Positions 34,208 to 43,238 of a stretch of 64,000 nt of DNA are shown in pieces. The notes under the pieces were generated by a model that saw only the letters and a program-made list of their open reading frames with translations, was not told where the DNA came from and ran no database searches. Within the stretch, counting starts at the first letter, position 1. Each line of letters begins with the position of its first letter. Source of the stretch: Georgenia muralis (GTDB lineage Bacteria > Actinomycetota > Actinomycetes > Actinomycetales > Actinomycetaceae). The position numbers and the translations under genes are program-made. The stretch is taken from contig NZ_RKRA01000001.1 in the NCBI RefSeq assembly GCF_003814705.1, positions 3,788,776 through 3,852,775 on the forward strand, read 5' to 3'.

Positions 34208-34394
34208 GGGTGCTCCTTCGCAGGTGGTTGCCGCACAGGGTGGCACACCGGGCACGGGGCGGGCAGCGCATCGCCGGGTGCGTCGTCGGTCACCGGTACC
34301 GCCCCCCTGGTGGCCGGCGGTCACCGTCGGAGCGGGCGGTCAGTAACGTTCAGCGTCGGAGCCGGCGGTCGCCGGCCCGGCCCGGGGGGAAGCA

Positions 34395-36278
34395 GTGAGG
34401 GACGAGCAGGCGGCGGACGCGGGACACGCCGGCGACGCCGCACACGTGGCGGACGCCGAGCACCTGGACCGTGCCCTCCGGCTGGAACGGCTCACCGTCG
34501 CAGCCCGGGTCGACGCCGCAGCCCGGGCCGGCGTCGTCGGTCACGATCCCCAGGACCTGCACCACGCTCTCGCCTTCCTCGACGTGCTCGACCTCCGCAC
34601 CCTGACCGAGCTCGAGCGCGAGCTCGACCGGCCGGACAGCATGGTCACCCGACCTCCGGGGACGGCGCCCGGTCTGGCCGCTTTCCTGGGCCGGCGCTAC
34701 GCCGCCTCGATCCCCGCGTCCCGGTACCACCCGAGTACCTCGGTCCCGGAGCTCGCGGCCCGCCTGCTGGACACCCTGGTCTTTCGTGAGATCGGGCTCG
34801 CGCACGGCACGACGATGTTCGGCCGCGCCGTCGCCAGGGTGAAGGACGCCCTCGGGCTGCCGCCGAGGGACAGCCTCGCGGCGACCGGGTTCGCCGAGTA
34901 CGGTGCGCCGGCGGTGTTCCTGCTGCTCGACGTCGCCGCGTCCTTCGCCACCGTCCAGCTGACCAGGACCTCCGCCCACATCACTGCGTCCATGGGCTAC
35001 TCCGGCATGGACGCCTACGCCGACGCCCTCGACGCCTGCCACTTCATGACCGTCCCCTTCGCGCGCCACCTCCTCAGGTGGCGGCCGGCCCCGGACGCGC
35101 TGGTGTCCACCATGCGGCGCGGCCGGTTGGACGGTCTCGGCATCTCGCCGACCGACATCGACGAGGACCGGTTGCTCACCGAGCTCGCGGTGCTGCGCGT
35201 CCGCCTCCCGGAGCTGAGCGCCCCGTACTCGTCCTGGCACGGGCCCGGAGCGGTCCGACGGCGACCGCGGGCAGGAGCGGGGCCGGAGGACGAGGTGCGC
35301 AGGGCGTTCGTGGTCGCCCCGGCCGACGGCGACGCGCGCACCGCCGGCCACGCCTTCCAGCAGCGCCTCACCCGCCGGAGCTGGACCGTTCGGGCGCGCG
35401 AGCGCCGTGCCCGGCTCGCGGTCGCCGCCGCAGCCGCCGCGATGGCGCTGTCCTCGACGCCGGCGTGGACGACGGCGCAAGCGGTCTCGCTCGGCCAGGT
35501 CTTCCTCGCCGGGCTGGTAGGAGCCGTCGGGGTGCTTGCGTGGGCGGCACTGCTCGCTGACCGAGAGGAGGACTTCTTCCGCACCGCCGCGACGCTCAGC
35601 CGTTCCACCGTGCTGCAGGGACGCCGTGACGCCGCACTGGTCTCCGCCCTGCGCCTCCTGCGGCCTGATGACCTCGCCCGGAACCGGGACGGCGGACTCG
35701 GGCGGACCGTCACGGTCGCTCTCGAGCGGGAGGGTGTCGTGGTGCTCGGCCGTGGGTGGCAGCCGGTCGCAAGGTTCCACTGGCTGCACGTCACGCGGAT
35801 CAGCGCGCCGACCGTGCCGGCGCCGCCCGCCGCGACATCATCCGAGCCCCACCCCGCGCCGTCGCACGGCCGGACCGTGCACCGGGTGGACTTCGTGATC
35901 CGCCGGGACGGCCCCGACGTTGCGGTTTCCCTGCCGCTCGAGCGGGCGAAGGTGGCCTGGACCCAGCGGAGCTTCGTCGAGACGAACCCCCTCAAGGCTC
36001 TGGTCTCCGGCATGGAGTCCGCGCGGTACGGCTGGGCTCTCTCCCCCGCCGTCGCCGTGCCGGGTCGCCCGGACGCGAACGAGCGCATGCGCTTGCTCAC
36101 CGGCGTCGACCCGGTGGCCGGGACCCGGTACGAGAAGGAGGCGCTCGACTGGGAGTTCGGCCCGCGACCCCGGCCGCCGGTGAGGGCGCGCCGGAGGCAG
36201 GCAGTGCTTGGGGCCCTCGTCGTCGCCGCAATCGTGTGGGCCGTGGTGGCACCCGTGCTGGCCCTGGTCGCGAGCTAG
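34395..36278 (+). CDS. Unknown membrane protein, 627 aa
   Basis: GTG 34395 with GGGGGGAAG just upstream. The N-terminal about 335 residues are soluble, rich in A, L, R and D, with patches such as LVFREIGLAHGTTMFGRAV. Two TM segments follow at about 339-390 (Ala-rich, then VSLGQVFLAGLVGAVGVLAWAALL). A soluble beta-rich part (about 395-590) contains REGVVVLGRGWQPVARFHWLHV, and a last TM segment lies at about 601-625. No known domain recognised. The gene is divergent from the cyclase/TPP operon and separated by 187 bp. Confidence 0.7.
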   Translation: MRDEQAADAGHAGDAAHVADAEHLDRALRLERLTVAARVDAAARAGVVGHDPQDLHHALAFLDVLDLRTLTELERELDRPDSMVTRPPGTAPGLAAFLGRRYAASIPASRYHPSTSVPELAARLLDTLVFREIGLAHGTTMFGRAVARVKDALGLPPRDSLAATGFAEYGAPAVFLLLDVAASFATVQLTRTSAHITASMGYSGMDAYADALDACHFMTVPFARHLLRWRPAPDALVSTMRRGRLDGLGISPTDIDEDRLLTELAVLRVRLPELSAPYSSWHGPGAVRRRPRAGAGPEDEVRRAFVVAPADGDARTAGHAFQQRLTRRSWTVRARERRARLAVAAAAAAMALSSTPAWTTAQAVSLGQVFLAGLVGAVGVLAWAALLADREEDFFRTAATLSRSTVLQGRRDAALVSALRLLRPDDLARNRDGGLGRTVTVALEREGVVVLGRGWQPVARFHWLHVTRISAPTVPAPPAATSSEPHPAPSHGRTVHRVDFVIRRDGPDVAVSLPLERAKVAWTQRSFVETNPLKALVSGMESARYGWALSPAVAVPGRPDANERMRLLTGVDPVAGTRYEKEALDWEFGPRPRPPVRARRRQAVLGALVVAAIVWAVVAPVLALVAS

Positions 36279-36495
36279 CCCGGCGCCGGAACTCACCGGA
36301 CGTGTCCGATAGGCGGTCGGGCTCAGCCCGGTCAGGTCTGTTCGTCACCGTGCGCGTCGTACCGGCGCCGGCGCCATGTTCGTGGGAACACCATCGACAT
36401 GAGGATTGCGGCCGGTCATGGTCTCGGGGCATGCCCTGGACAGCGCTCCGGCCTGGTCGCATGATGACAGGACAGCACCCAGCCCAGGAGCAGAG

Positions 36496-36804
36496 ATGAC
36501 GGCAGTCTGGGGATATGACCCGGCCCAGGCCGGGGTCGACCAAGCACGGAGCCGGCTCGAGCGAGCAGAGGTCGAGCTGACCGACGAGGCCGCCGAGCGG
36601 GGCCTGGAGATCGCGCAGGATGCGCTGCACGACCTGACGACCGCGCCGCCGGCTCCGGCGACAGAGCTCTTCGTCGAGCAGGTGGTCGTGGCGGTCGCGA
36701 TGCGGGAGCGGTACCACGAGCCGGATCTGCAGCGGGTCGAGGCGGCGGCGTACCTCGGAGTCGCGCGTTGGTTCTTCAACAGCCTCTGGCACGACCATCC
36801 GTGA
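36496..36804 (+). CDS. Hypothetical protein, 102 aa
   Basis: ATG 36496 preceded by CAGGAG. All-helical soluble protein with an Asp/Glu/Ala-rich core (RLERAEVELTDEAAERGLEIAQDALHDL) and a Trp/Phe/His-rich end (GVARWFFNSLWHDHP). It lies ten bases upstream of the next gene. The 217-bp gap before it (36279-36495) contains no other recognisable signal. No family recognised. Confidence 0.55.
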   Translation: MTAVWGYDPAQAGVDQARSRLERAEVELTDEAAERGLEIAQDALHDLTTAPPAPATELFVEQVVVAVAMRERYHEPDLQRVEAAAYLGVARWFFNSLWHDHP

Positions 36805-36814
36805 GTCGACGGCC

Positions 36815-37246
36815 GTGACTCGGCAGCGCGCCGGAGACTTCTCGCCGCAGGACTGGCCCAACTCTCGCCGCCATGCGCACTACAAGGTCCGGTCGGAGAC
36901 GTCGTTGCGGCTGCTCGCAGGTGTGGGCGGGCTGTCGGTGATCGGTACGGGTGATCTCGCGGGCAACAATCTGAACGTCTGGTGGGCAGCCGTCGTGGTC
37001 ACCCTCCTCCTTGCCGCAGGTGGCTGTCTCGGGATGAGCTGGTCCACCTTCGGCCACGGCGAACGCGTCCTGAAGAGCGCCATGGACAAGGACAGCACGC
37101 TCAAGGACAGCGCATGGGTGAAGGGGGACCGGTACGACCCGGAACGCGGTGAAGCCCTCTACCGCGCGGGAACCATCCTGATCGCACTGGCTGGGGCGTG
37201 CCTGGTGATTGCCTTCTGGTGGAGTGCGGTCGCGACCGTGGCCTAG
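36815..37246 (+). CDS. Hypothetical membrane protein, 143 aa
   Basis: GTG 36815, in the same unit as the 102-aa gene. The basic N-terminus (NSRRHAHYKVRSETSLR) is followed by two TM segments at about 29-75 (LLAGVGGLSVIGTGDLAG, then VWWAAVVVTLLLAAGGCLGM). A polar loop with KDSTLKDSAWVKGDRYDPERGEA comes next, and a final TM (ILIALAGACLVIAFWW). Its last 146 bases overlap the 3' end of the convergent MFS gene. Function unknown. Confidence 0.6.
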   Translation: MTRQRAGDFSPQDWPNSRRHAHYKVRSETSLRLLAGVGGLSVIGTGDLAGNNLNVWWAAVVVTLLLAAGGCLGMSWSTFGHGERVLKSAMDKDSTLKDSAWVKGDRYDPERGEALYRAGTILIALAGACLVIAFWWSAVATVA

Positions 37247-38435
37247 CCACCCGCTCCCGCTGCACGAGCGTCAGCGCCCACACCGCGCCGGCGAGGGCGA
37301 TGCCCGCCGCGACGCCGAAGGCCCACGGGATCCCGGCCGACTCGGCCACGACGCCGAGCAGCATCGGCCCGAGACCGATCCCGAGGTCGATGGCCGCGCT
37401 CGCCGTTCCCGACGCCGCTCCGCGCTCGTCCGGGCCCGCGAGCGCGAAGATGGCGGCGAACAGTGCCGGGGTGCTGAACGTGATGCCCAGCCCCATGACG
37501 GCCGCCCCGACCACCGCACCGAACGGCGTCGGCCACAGCGCCACGAGCCCGAGCCCGGCCGCCATCGTCGCGACCGCGGCCGTGGCGAGCCGCAGCGCCG
37601 GGAACCGGTCGGGCACCCTGGCGAAGAGGATCCGGCACGTGACGACGACGATCCCGTAGGTCGCCAGCGGCAGGCTCGCGTTAGACATGCCGACCGACTC
37701 GGCGTGCAGCGCGGCGAAGGCGAGGAACCCGCCCATCGCCACCATGGAGGCGAGGAACACGAGGCCCACCGGCACCGACGCCCGGTGGACGAGGTGGCGC
37801 TCCGCGGGCTCCCCCGCCCCGTCGGGTCCGGCCGGCACCGCCGGGCGGGTCTCGCCGATCCCCGCCGCCAGGGCGGCCGAAGCGGCGGCGAACGCCGCGG
37901 CGGCGAGCCAGGCGGTGGTGAACCCGGCGGCGCGGACGAGCAGCTCACCCAGCGGCGGGCCTGCGGTCAGGCCGAGGTAGAGCCCGAGCGAGTTGTAGCT
38001 CATCGCCTCCCCGATCCGGCTGGCCGGGGCGAGGTCCATGAGCGCGGCCACCGCCGCCACGAAGAACGCCGCCTCCGCCAGGCCCAGGACGAGCCGGAGC
38101 CCGACGACGCCTCCGAGCCCGCCCGCGAGCGGCGTCAGCGCCATGCACGCCGCGCACAGCAGCGCTCCGGCGACGAGCGACGGGCGCCGACCCCTCGTGT
38201 CGGCCACCCGGCCGGCGAACGGCCGGGCCACGAGGGCGACCACGGCGAAGGCGCCGAACGCCAGCCCCGCGGCGGCCGTGTCCGCGCCGAGCGGACCCGT
38301 CACGTACAGCGGCAGCGCGTAGATCGCGACGCCGTCGGCGGTGAAGTAGGCCAGCTCGGCCAGGCCCAGCATGACGAAGGGCCGGGTGAACAGGCGCTCA
38401 CGGGAGGCGGTGGGAAGGGTGCCGGTGGTGGTCAT
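37101..38435 (-). CDS. MFS transporter with extended C-terminal tail
   Basis: 444 aa from ATG 38433-38435. It has twelve TM segments: LGLAELAYFTADGVAIYALPLYV first, and loop motif GRVADTRGRRPSLVAGALL. A second-half start follows near 215 after ERHLVHRASVP. The TM region ends by about 395. A tail of about 50 residues rich in R, P and G then runs antisense through the convergent membrane-protein gene. Such a tail is atypical for MFS and may result from loss of the original stop. Substrate unknown. Confidence 0.8.
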   Translation of the reverse strand: MTTTGTLPTASRERLFTRPFVMLGLAELAYFTADGVAIYALPLYVTGPLGADTAAAGLAFGAFAVVALVARPFAGRVADTRGRRPSLVAGALLCAACMALTPLAGGLGGVVGLRLVLGLAEAAFFVAAVAALMDLAPASRIGEAMSYNSLGLYLGLTAGPPLGELLVRAAGFTTAWLAAAAFAAASAALAAGIGETRPAVPAGPDGAGEPAERHLVHRASVPVGLVFLASMVAMGGFLAFAALHAESVGMSNASLPLATYGIVVVTCRILFARVPDRFPALRLATAAVATMAAGLGLVALWPTPFGAVVGAAVMGLGITFSTPALFAAIFALAGPDERGAASGTASAAIDLGIGLGPMLLGVVAESAGIPWAFGVAAGIALAGAVWALTLVQRERVARPRSRPHSTRRQSPGTPQPVRSGWFPRGRGLHRVPGRTGPPSPMRCP

Positions 38436-38478
38436 GCCGCCAGCGTCGTCCCGTGCGGCGCCCCGCACATGGGTAGAC

Positions 38479-40071
38479 CTACCCGGGTCCGAGCAGCCCG
38501 TGCTCCATCGCGAACAGGGCGGCCGCGGGCCGGGTGCTCACCCCGATCCGCAGGTAGATGTCCTGCACGTGGTGCTCGGCGGTGCGCGGGGAGACACCGA
38601 GCCGGTCGCCGATCTCGCGGTTGGTCAGGCCGCGGGTGAGCAGGCGCAGCACCTGGACCTGGCGGTCCGTCAGCCCCGCGGCGCCGGCGGGCCTCGCCGC
38701 CCGTTCATGGCCCGCGGCGCGCAGGACGGCCGCGACGGCGTCGGGGTCGAGGCAGCCCGTCCTCGCCTCCGACCGCAGGCGCCCGGCCGCGGCGTCGGGG
38801 GTGAGCGCGGCCCGGTGGGGCCCCTCCTCGACGCCGGAGCGGTACCGGTCGGCCGCGGCGAGGACCCGGGCGGCCATCGACAGGTCCGCGGCGCGCAGCC
38901 CCCGGTGGTAGCCGGTCCCGTCGCACCGCTCGTGGTGCTGCGCGGCAACCAGGGCGACGTCGGCCAGCGCCGGCGAGCGGGAGAGGATCCGTTCGGTGTA
39001 GTACGGGTGGAGGCGGGCCTGGTCGCGCTCGGCGGCCGTGAGCGGTCCGGACTTCGTCCAGATCCGGCTCGAGACGCCCACACGGCCGAGGTCGTGGAGG
39101 TGCCCGGCGATCCGCACGCGGTCGGCGCCCGGCAGCCCGACGATCTCGGCGGCGTCGCCCGCGAGGTCCGCCACACCTGCCGAGTGGCCGTGCAGCCAGG
39201 GACTCTTGAGGTCGACGAGGTGGCCGAAGGTGCGCGCGACGTCCGCCAGGCCGCGCTCGTCGACGAGAAGGACGGGGTCGGGCTCGACGGCGAGGGCCGC
39301 CTCCAGGGGGTCGAGCGTTGCCGCAGTGGACGGGAGCCCGCTGCCCGCGGGCCTGCCGGGCGCGCCCGACGCCGGCGCGAGGGGGTGCCCCGGCAGCTCG
39401 ACGAGCCCCTCGAGCAGGCCGACGTCGAACGCGGCGACGACGGCCGGGTCCAGGTGGGTGCCCGCGCGCCGCCGCAGCTCCGTGAGCGCCGTCTCCGGTC
39501 CGGCGTGGAGGGCGAGGAGGACGGCGGTGCCGGCGACGTGCATGATCCGGGTGGTGATCGGGATCTGTTCGCCCGCCACGTGCGGCTGCCCCTTGCCGTT
39601 CCACATGGCGGTGACGTGCGCGAGCGTCTGCGCGACGGCGTCGCCGAGGCCCAGCCGGACCGCGGCGTCGCGCGCCACCTCGCACGTGGCGGTGGGCGGC
39701 GTCTCGTCCCGGGCGCTGCGGACGGCGGTGAGGAGGGTCTGCGCGCGTCCGCGCCCCGATGCGGCGCTCACCGCGGGGACGAAGGTGCGCAGCACGTCGG
39801 CGGGCCGCTCGACGTCGGCGAGGAAGCTGTACCGGACGAGGGAGATGTCGTCCCCGAAGAGCCGGGCCGCCTCGTAGGAGGCGGCGGTGCAGCCGAGGTG
39901 CTCGAGGAGGGAGGCGTAGAGGACCACCCGTGCGTCCTCCTCGGGGCGGCCGAGGGCGCGCGCCAGCCGGACCGCCACGACGGACCGGGTGAGCGACTCG
40001 TCCAGCGGGGAGCCGGACCCCAGGTCCATCGCGCCGGACAGCCCGCCGAGGATGGCCAGCAGCCGGATCAT
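38479..40071 (-). CDS. HD-GYP phosphohydrolase fused to LuxR-type HTH
   Basis: 530 aa from ATG 40069-40071. Residues about 15-280 are helical, with LVRYSFLADVERPADVLRTF. At about 290-390 sits an HD-GYP domain: HGHSAGVADLAG, IAGHLHDLGRVGVSSRIW, HPYYTERIL and QHHERCDGTGYHRGL (the GYP tripeptide is GYH here). A LuxR-type HTH follows at about 465-525 with LTDRQVQVLRLLTRGLTNREIGDRLGV. HD-GYP enzymes usually cleave cyclic di-GMP. Joining it to a DNA-binding output suggests a regulator that reads or destroys a nucleotide signal. The MFS gene lies 43 bp downstream, on the same strand, and may be its target. Confidence 0.88.
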   Translation of the reverse strand: MIRLLAILGGLSGAMDLGSGSPLDESLTRSVVAVRLARALGRPEEDARVVLYASLLEHLGCTAASYEAARLFGDDISLVRYSFLADVERPADVLRTFVPAVSAASGRGRAQTLLTAVRSARDETPPTATCEVARDAAVRLGLGDAVAQTLAHVTAMWNGKGQPHVAGEQIPITTRIMHVAGTAVLLALHAGPETALTELRRRAGTHLDPAVVAAFDVGLLEGLVELPGHPLAPASGAPGRPAGSGLPSTAATLDPLEAALAVEPDPVLLVDERGLADVARTFGHLVDLKSPWLHGHSAGVADLAGDAAEIVGLPGADRVRIAGHLHDLGRVGVSSRIWTKSGPLTAAERDQARLHPYYTERILSRSPALADVALVAAQHHERCDGTGYHRGLRAADLSMAARVLAAADRYRSGVEEGPHRAALTPDAAAGRLRSEARTGCLDPDAVAAVLRAAGHERAARPAGAAGLTDRQVQVLRLLTRGLTNREIGDRLGVSPRTAEHHVQDIYLRIGVSTRPAAALFAMEHGLLGPG

Positions 40072-40197
40072 CAACCCACGGTGGCACCGTCGGCCTGCGG
40101 CCACAACGGGTCCCGCCGCTGCCGGCCGGGCGCATCGCCGCCGGCCTGCGGGCATGCCGATCAGCGAAATCGTCGCGCGGCCAACCCTCGGCGCGCC

Positions 40198-42357
40198 TCA
40201 GCCGACCGTCACGGTCGCCGTCAGGGGCGTGTCCGCACTCGAGGTGCCCACGTGGACGGTGTACTCCCCCGGCAGCACGACGAAGCCGTGCGTGCACGCG
40301 TCCCACACCGACAGCGGGTGGTGCGTCGCCCCCGGGTCGACGACGACCCGCACCCGCTCCGACGCCCCGGGCTCGAGCCGCACCTTCGCGAAGCCGACCA
40401 GCCGCCGCGGTGGCTCGGCAGCCGCCTCCGGCAGGCCGAGGTAGACCTGGGTCACCTCGGCGCCCGCCACGTCCCCGGTGTTGGTCACGGTCACCTCGAC
40501 CGTGAGCGGCGACGTCCCGTCGCCCGTGGTGGGGCGCACGGCCAGGTCCGAGAGCTCGAACGTCGTGTAGGACAGCCCGTGCCCGAACGGGAAGAGCGGC
40601 GTGATCCCCTCCGACTGGTACCAGCGGTAACCCATCCGCAGACCCTCGGTGTAGCGGATGACCGGGTAGCCCGCGCCCTCGTCCGTGCCGGGGTACCGCT
40701 CGGGGTGCCCGGCGAACGGCGTGTCCGCCCAGTCGCGCGGGTAGGTGGTGGGCAGCTTGCCGGAGGGGTTGACGACGCCGAGAAGGAGGTCGGCGACGAC
40801 GTGCCCGTCCTCCGAGCCCTGGTTCCACACCTCGAGCACGGCCGGGACGGCGTCGATCCAGGGCATGAGGACGGGGTTGCCGTCCTTGAGGACGACGACG
40901 GTGCGGGGGTTGACCGGGCCCACCTCGCCGATGAGCCGGTTCTGGTCGTGGAGCATGCTGGCGTCGTCCTGGTCGGCGCCCTCGGTGGCGACCAGCCCCG
41001 CCATGATGACGACGGCGTCGGCGGCGGCCGCCGCCCTCCTGGCCTCCTCGAGGTTGGACAGGTCGTCGGCCACCGTGACCTTGCTCAGGGCGACGGTGGA
41101 ACCGAGCCCGTCGAGGACCTCCCGCAGCCCGTCCATCGGCCGCACGGTGTACAGGGGGTCCACCTTCGAGCTGCCGCCGCCGCCGAGGCAGGCCTCGTCG
41201 ACGAAGGTGGTCTGCCCGACGACGACGATGCTGCCCACCCCTTCCAGCGGCAGCGTCCGGTTCTCGTTCTTCAGCAGCACGGCGATCTGCTCGCCGATGC
41301 GGCGGGAGACCTCGCCGTTGCGCCGCGCGTCGATCTGGCCGGGCGCGTAGGGCCGCTCGAACTGCCCGAGCCGGAACATCTGGGTGTACCGGCGCACCAG
41401 GGCGCGGTCGACCGTCTCGATCTCCAGACTCGTGTCGTGCAGGGCCGCCTTGACGTTGGCCTCGTTGAGCCACTTGGCGTCGGGCATCTCGTGGTCCATT
41501 CCGGCGTTGATCGACGGCGCCGCGGACCGGCACGACCAGAAGTCGGACTGCACGTACCCCTCGAAGCCCCACTCCTCACGCAGGACCGTGTGCAGGAGGT
41601 AGCGGTTCTCCGTCGCGTAGGTGCCCCGGACCCGGTTGTAGGCGCTCATCATCGCGGCGATGCCGGCGTCCTTGACGAGCATCTCGAACGGCAGGAGGTA
41701 CAGCTCGCGCAGCGTCCGCTCGTCGACCTCGACGTCGGTGCGAAAGCGCTCGTACTCCTGGTCGTTGACCGCGTAGTGCTTGCCCATCGCGATGACGCCG
41801 TGGTCCTGGATCGCCCGGGCGACCGCCACGCCCATGACCCCGCTGAGGTAGGGGTCCTCGGAGAAGTACTCGAAGTTCCGACCCGCCGTCGGGAGCCGGT
41901 GGAGGCACACCCCGGGGCCCTCGAGCACGTGCTGGCCCAGCGTGGCCGCCTCGTCCCCGATGACGGTGCCGTACTGGTGGGCCAGCTCGGGGTCGAACCC
42001 GGCCGCGAGGCCGATGGTCATCGGCAGCGCGGTGGCCGGCGGGCTGGGCGTGCCGTCACCCATCCCGACCCCGACCGGTCCGTTGGTGATGCGGAAGCGC
42101 GGGATGCCGAGCTCCTCGATGCCGGCGACGTGCCGTTCGATGCGGATCTGGGCGGCCAGCTGGTCCATGTCCGCACCGCTCTCGGCCGCCTGCGCGGTCA
42201 GCGCGTAGATGTCGATGGTCTCCATCGCCCCGTGCAGCTGGGCGATCTTCTGCTCCAGCGTCATGGCGGCGACCAGCGCCCGCGCCCGGTCCCCGGGGGG
42301 CGACGTCGTGTCCGTCCAGGGCCGGTCCGAGGCGGTGGCGGTGGTGTCACTCGACAT
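40198..42357 (-). CDS. Glycoside hydrolase family 3 (beta-glucosidase-type)
   Basis: 719 aa, GGGAGATG before ATG 42355-42357. No signal peptide, so cytoplasmic. The GH3 N-domain has EGPGVCLHRLPTAGRNFEYFSEDPYLSG and KHYAVNDQE (K193-H194), and the nucleophile is D272 in GYVQSDFW. The C-domain has IVVVGQTTFVDEACLGGGGSS and EVWNQGSEDGHVVADLLLG. A fibronectin-III-like domain lies at the end. The Ser-Asp-Phe in place of Ser-Asp-Trp is common in beta-glucosidases of this branch. Intracellular beta-glucosidases of this type act on imported plant glycosides. Divergent from the glucuronide operon. Confidence 0.93.
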   Translation of the reverse strand: MSSDTTATASDRPWTDTTSPPGDRARALVAAMTLEQKIAQLHGAMETIDIYALTAQAAESGADMDQLAAQIRIERHVAGIEELGIPRFRITNGPVGVGMGDGTPSPPATALPMTIGLAAGFDPELAHQYGTVIGDEAATLGQHVLEGPGVCLHRLPTAGRNFEYFSEDPYLSGVMGVAVARAIQDHGVIAMGKHYAVNDQEYERFRTDVEVDERTLRELYLLPFEMLVKDAGIAAMMSAYNRVRGTYATENRYLLHTVLREEWGFEGYVQSDFWSCRSAAPSINAGMDHEMPDAKWLNEANVKAALHDTSLEIETVDRALVRRYTQMFRLGQFERPYAPGQIDARRNGEVSRRIGEQIAVLLKNENRTLPLEGVGSIVVVGQTTFVDEACLGGGGSSKVDPLYTVRPMDGLREVLDGLGSTVALSKVTVADDLSNLEEARRAAAAADAVVIMAGLVATEGADQDDASMLHDQNRLIGEVGPVNPRTVVVLKDGNPVLMPWIDAVPAVLEVWNQGSEDGHVVADLLLGVVNPSGKLPTTYPRDWADTPFAGHPERYPGTDEGAGYPVIRYTEGLRMGYRWYQSEGITPLFPFGHGLSYTTFELSDLAVRPTTGDGTSPLTVEVTVTNTGDVAGAEVTQVYLGLPEAAAEPPRRLVGFAKVRLEPGASERVRVVVDPGATHHPLSVWDACTHGFVVLPGEYTVHVGTSSADTPLTATVTVG

Positions 42358-42544
42358 GGTCATCTCCCTGGGGTCACGGCGGCGACGACGACGGCGCCCA
42401 CGTCGATCAAACTCCTTGCGAGGTCCGGGCGCGAGGGGGCGGCGCCGGTCTGACGGGATCTCGAGCACGGTAGCCCACGGAAACCTGGGCACGGGAGCCT
42501 GCGCGGACTAGCCTCAGGACATCGGGCTCGACGAGGAGGTCGGC

Positions 42545-43198
42545 ATGTCTGACGGCACAGCCGGAGCAGGTCCGGACCGCGCGAGGGATCCCGGGACCGA
42601 CAGGCCCGTGATCACCATCTTCGAGCACTACGGTGCCGGCGCCACCACCGTGGGCCGCCGGGTGGCGGAGGAGCTGGGCCTGCCGTTCCACCCCCAGGCC
42701 TTCAGCTCCGAGGACCTCGAGGCGGGACCCGACGCCGTCCTGCGGAGCAACGCGGTGCTGGCGACGGTGTACTCGACAATGGGTGGCGCCTACGGCGGCT
42801 TCGAGGGCCGCGACGTCGTGGCCACCCAGCAGCAGAAGTACGACCTGGTCATGGACAACAACCGGGCGGTGTGGGCCGAGGCCGCGGAGGGCGGCGTCAT
42901 CCTCGGACGCAACGGCGCCGTCATCCTGGCCGACCGGCCCAACACCGTGCACGTGCTGCTCACCGGCGACCGCGAGGACCGCATCGCCCGCGCGGCGAGC
43001 GAGGCCGGCATCACGACCGACCAGGCCGCCCGGCGTCAGGAGCGGGAGGACCAGGTGCGTGCCGAGATGTCCAAGACCCTGTACGGCTGGGACCCGCGCC
43101 TGCCCGACCGGTACGACCTGGTCATCAACACCAGCCGGATCCCGCTGGACGCCGCCGCGGACGCGATCGTCCACGCCGCGCGCGTCACGACGCGCTGA
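42545..43198 (+). CDS. Cytidylate kinase-like family protein
   Basis: 217 aa, GACGAGGAGGTCGGC just before ATG 42545. The P-loop is altered: HYGAGATTVGRRVAEELG, without the GKS/T Lys. The rest matches the Cytidylate_kin2 group: FSSEDLEAG, GGVILGRNGAVILADRPNTVHVLLTGDREDRI and YDLVINTSRIPLDAAAD. These proteins are common and uncharacterised, often in carbohydrate loci of Firmicutes and actinobacteria. It is 40 bp upstream of the symporter gene, so part of one operon. Confidence 0.88.
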   Translation: MSDGTAGAGPDRARDPGTDRPVITIFEHYGAGATTVGRRVAEELGLPFHPQAFSSEDLEAGPDAVLRSNAVLATVYSTMGGAYGGFEGRDVVATQQQKYDLVMDNNRAVWAEAAEGGVILGRNGAVILADRPNTVHVLLTGDREDRIARAASEAGITTDQAARRQEREDQVRAEMSKTLYGWDPRLPDRYDLVINTSRIPLDAAADAIVHAARVTTR

Positions 43199-43238
43199 GG
43201 GCTCATCACCGCACGTCCACGACGAGGAGCTGACGACC

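Noticed and set aside
38371-42453. A 1360-codon open frame on the plus strand
   Set aside because: It is antisense to the HD-GYP-LuxR and GH3 genes, is Arg/Gly/Val/Asp-rich without domains, and is a by-product of G+C-rich third positions.
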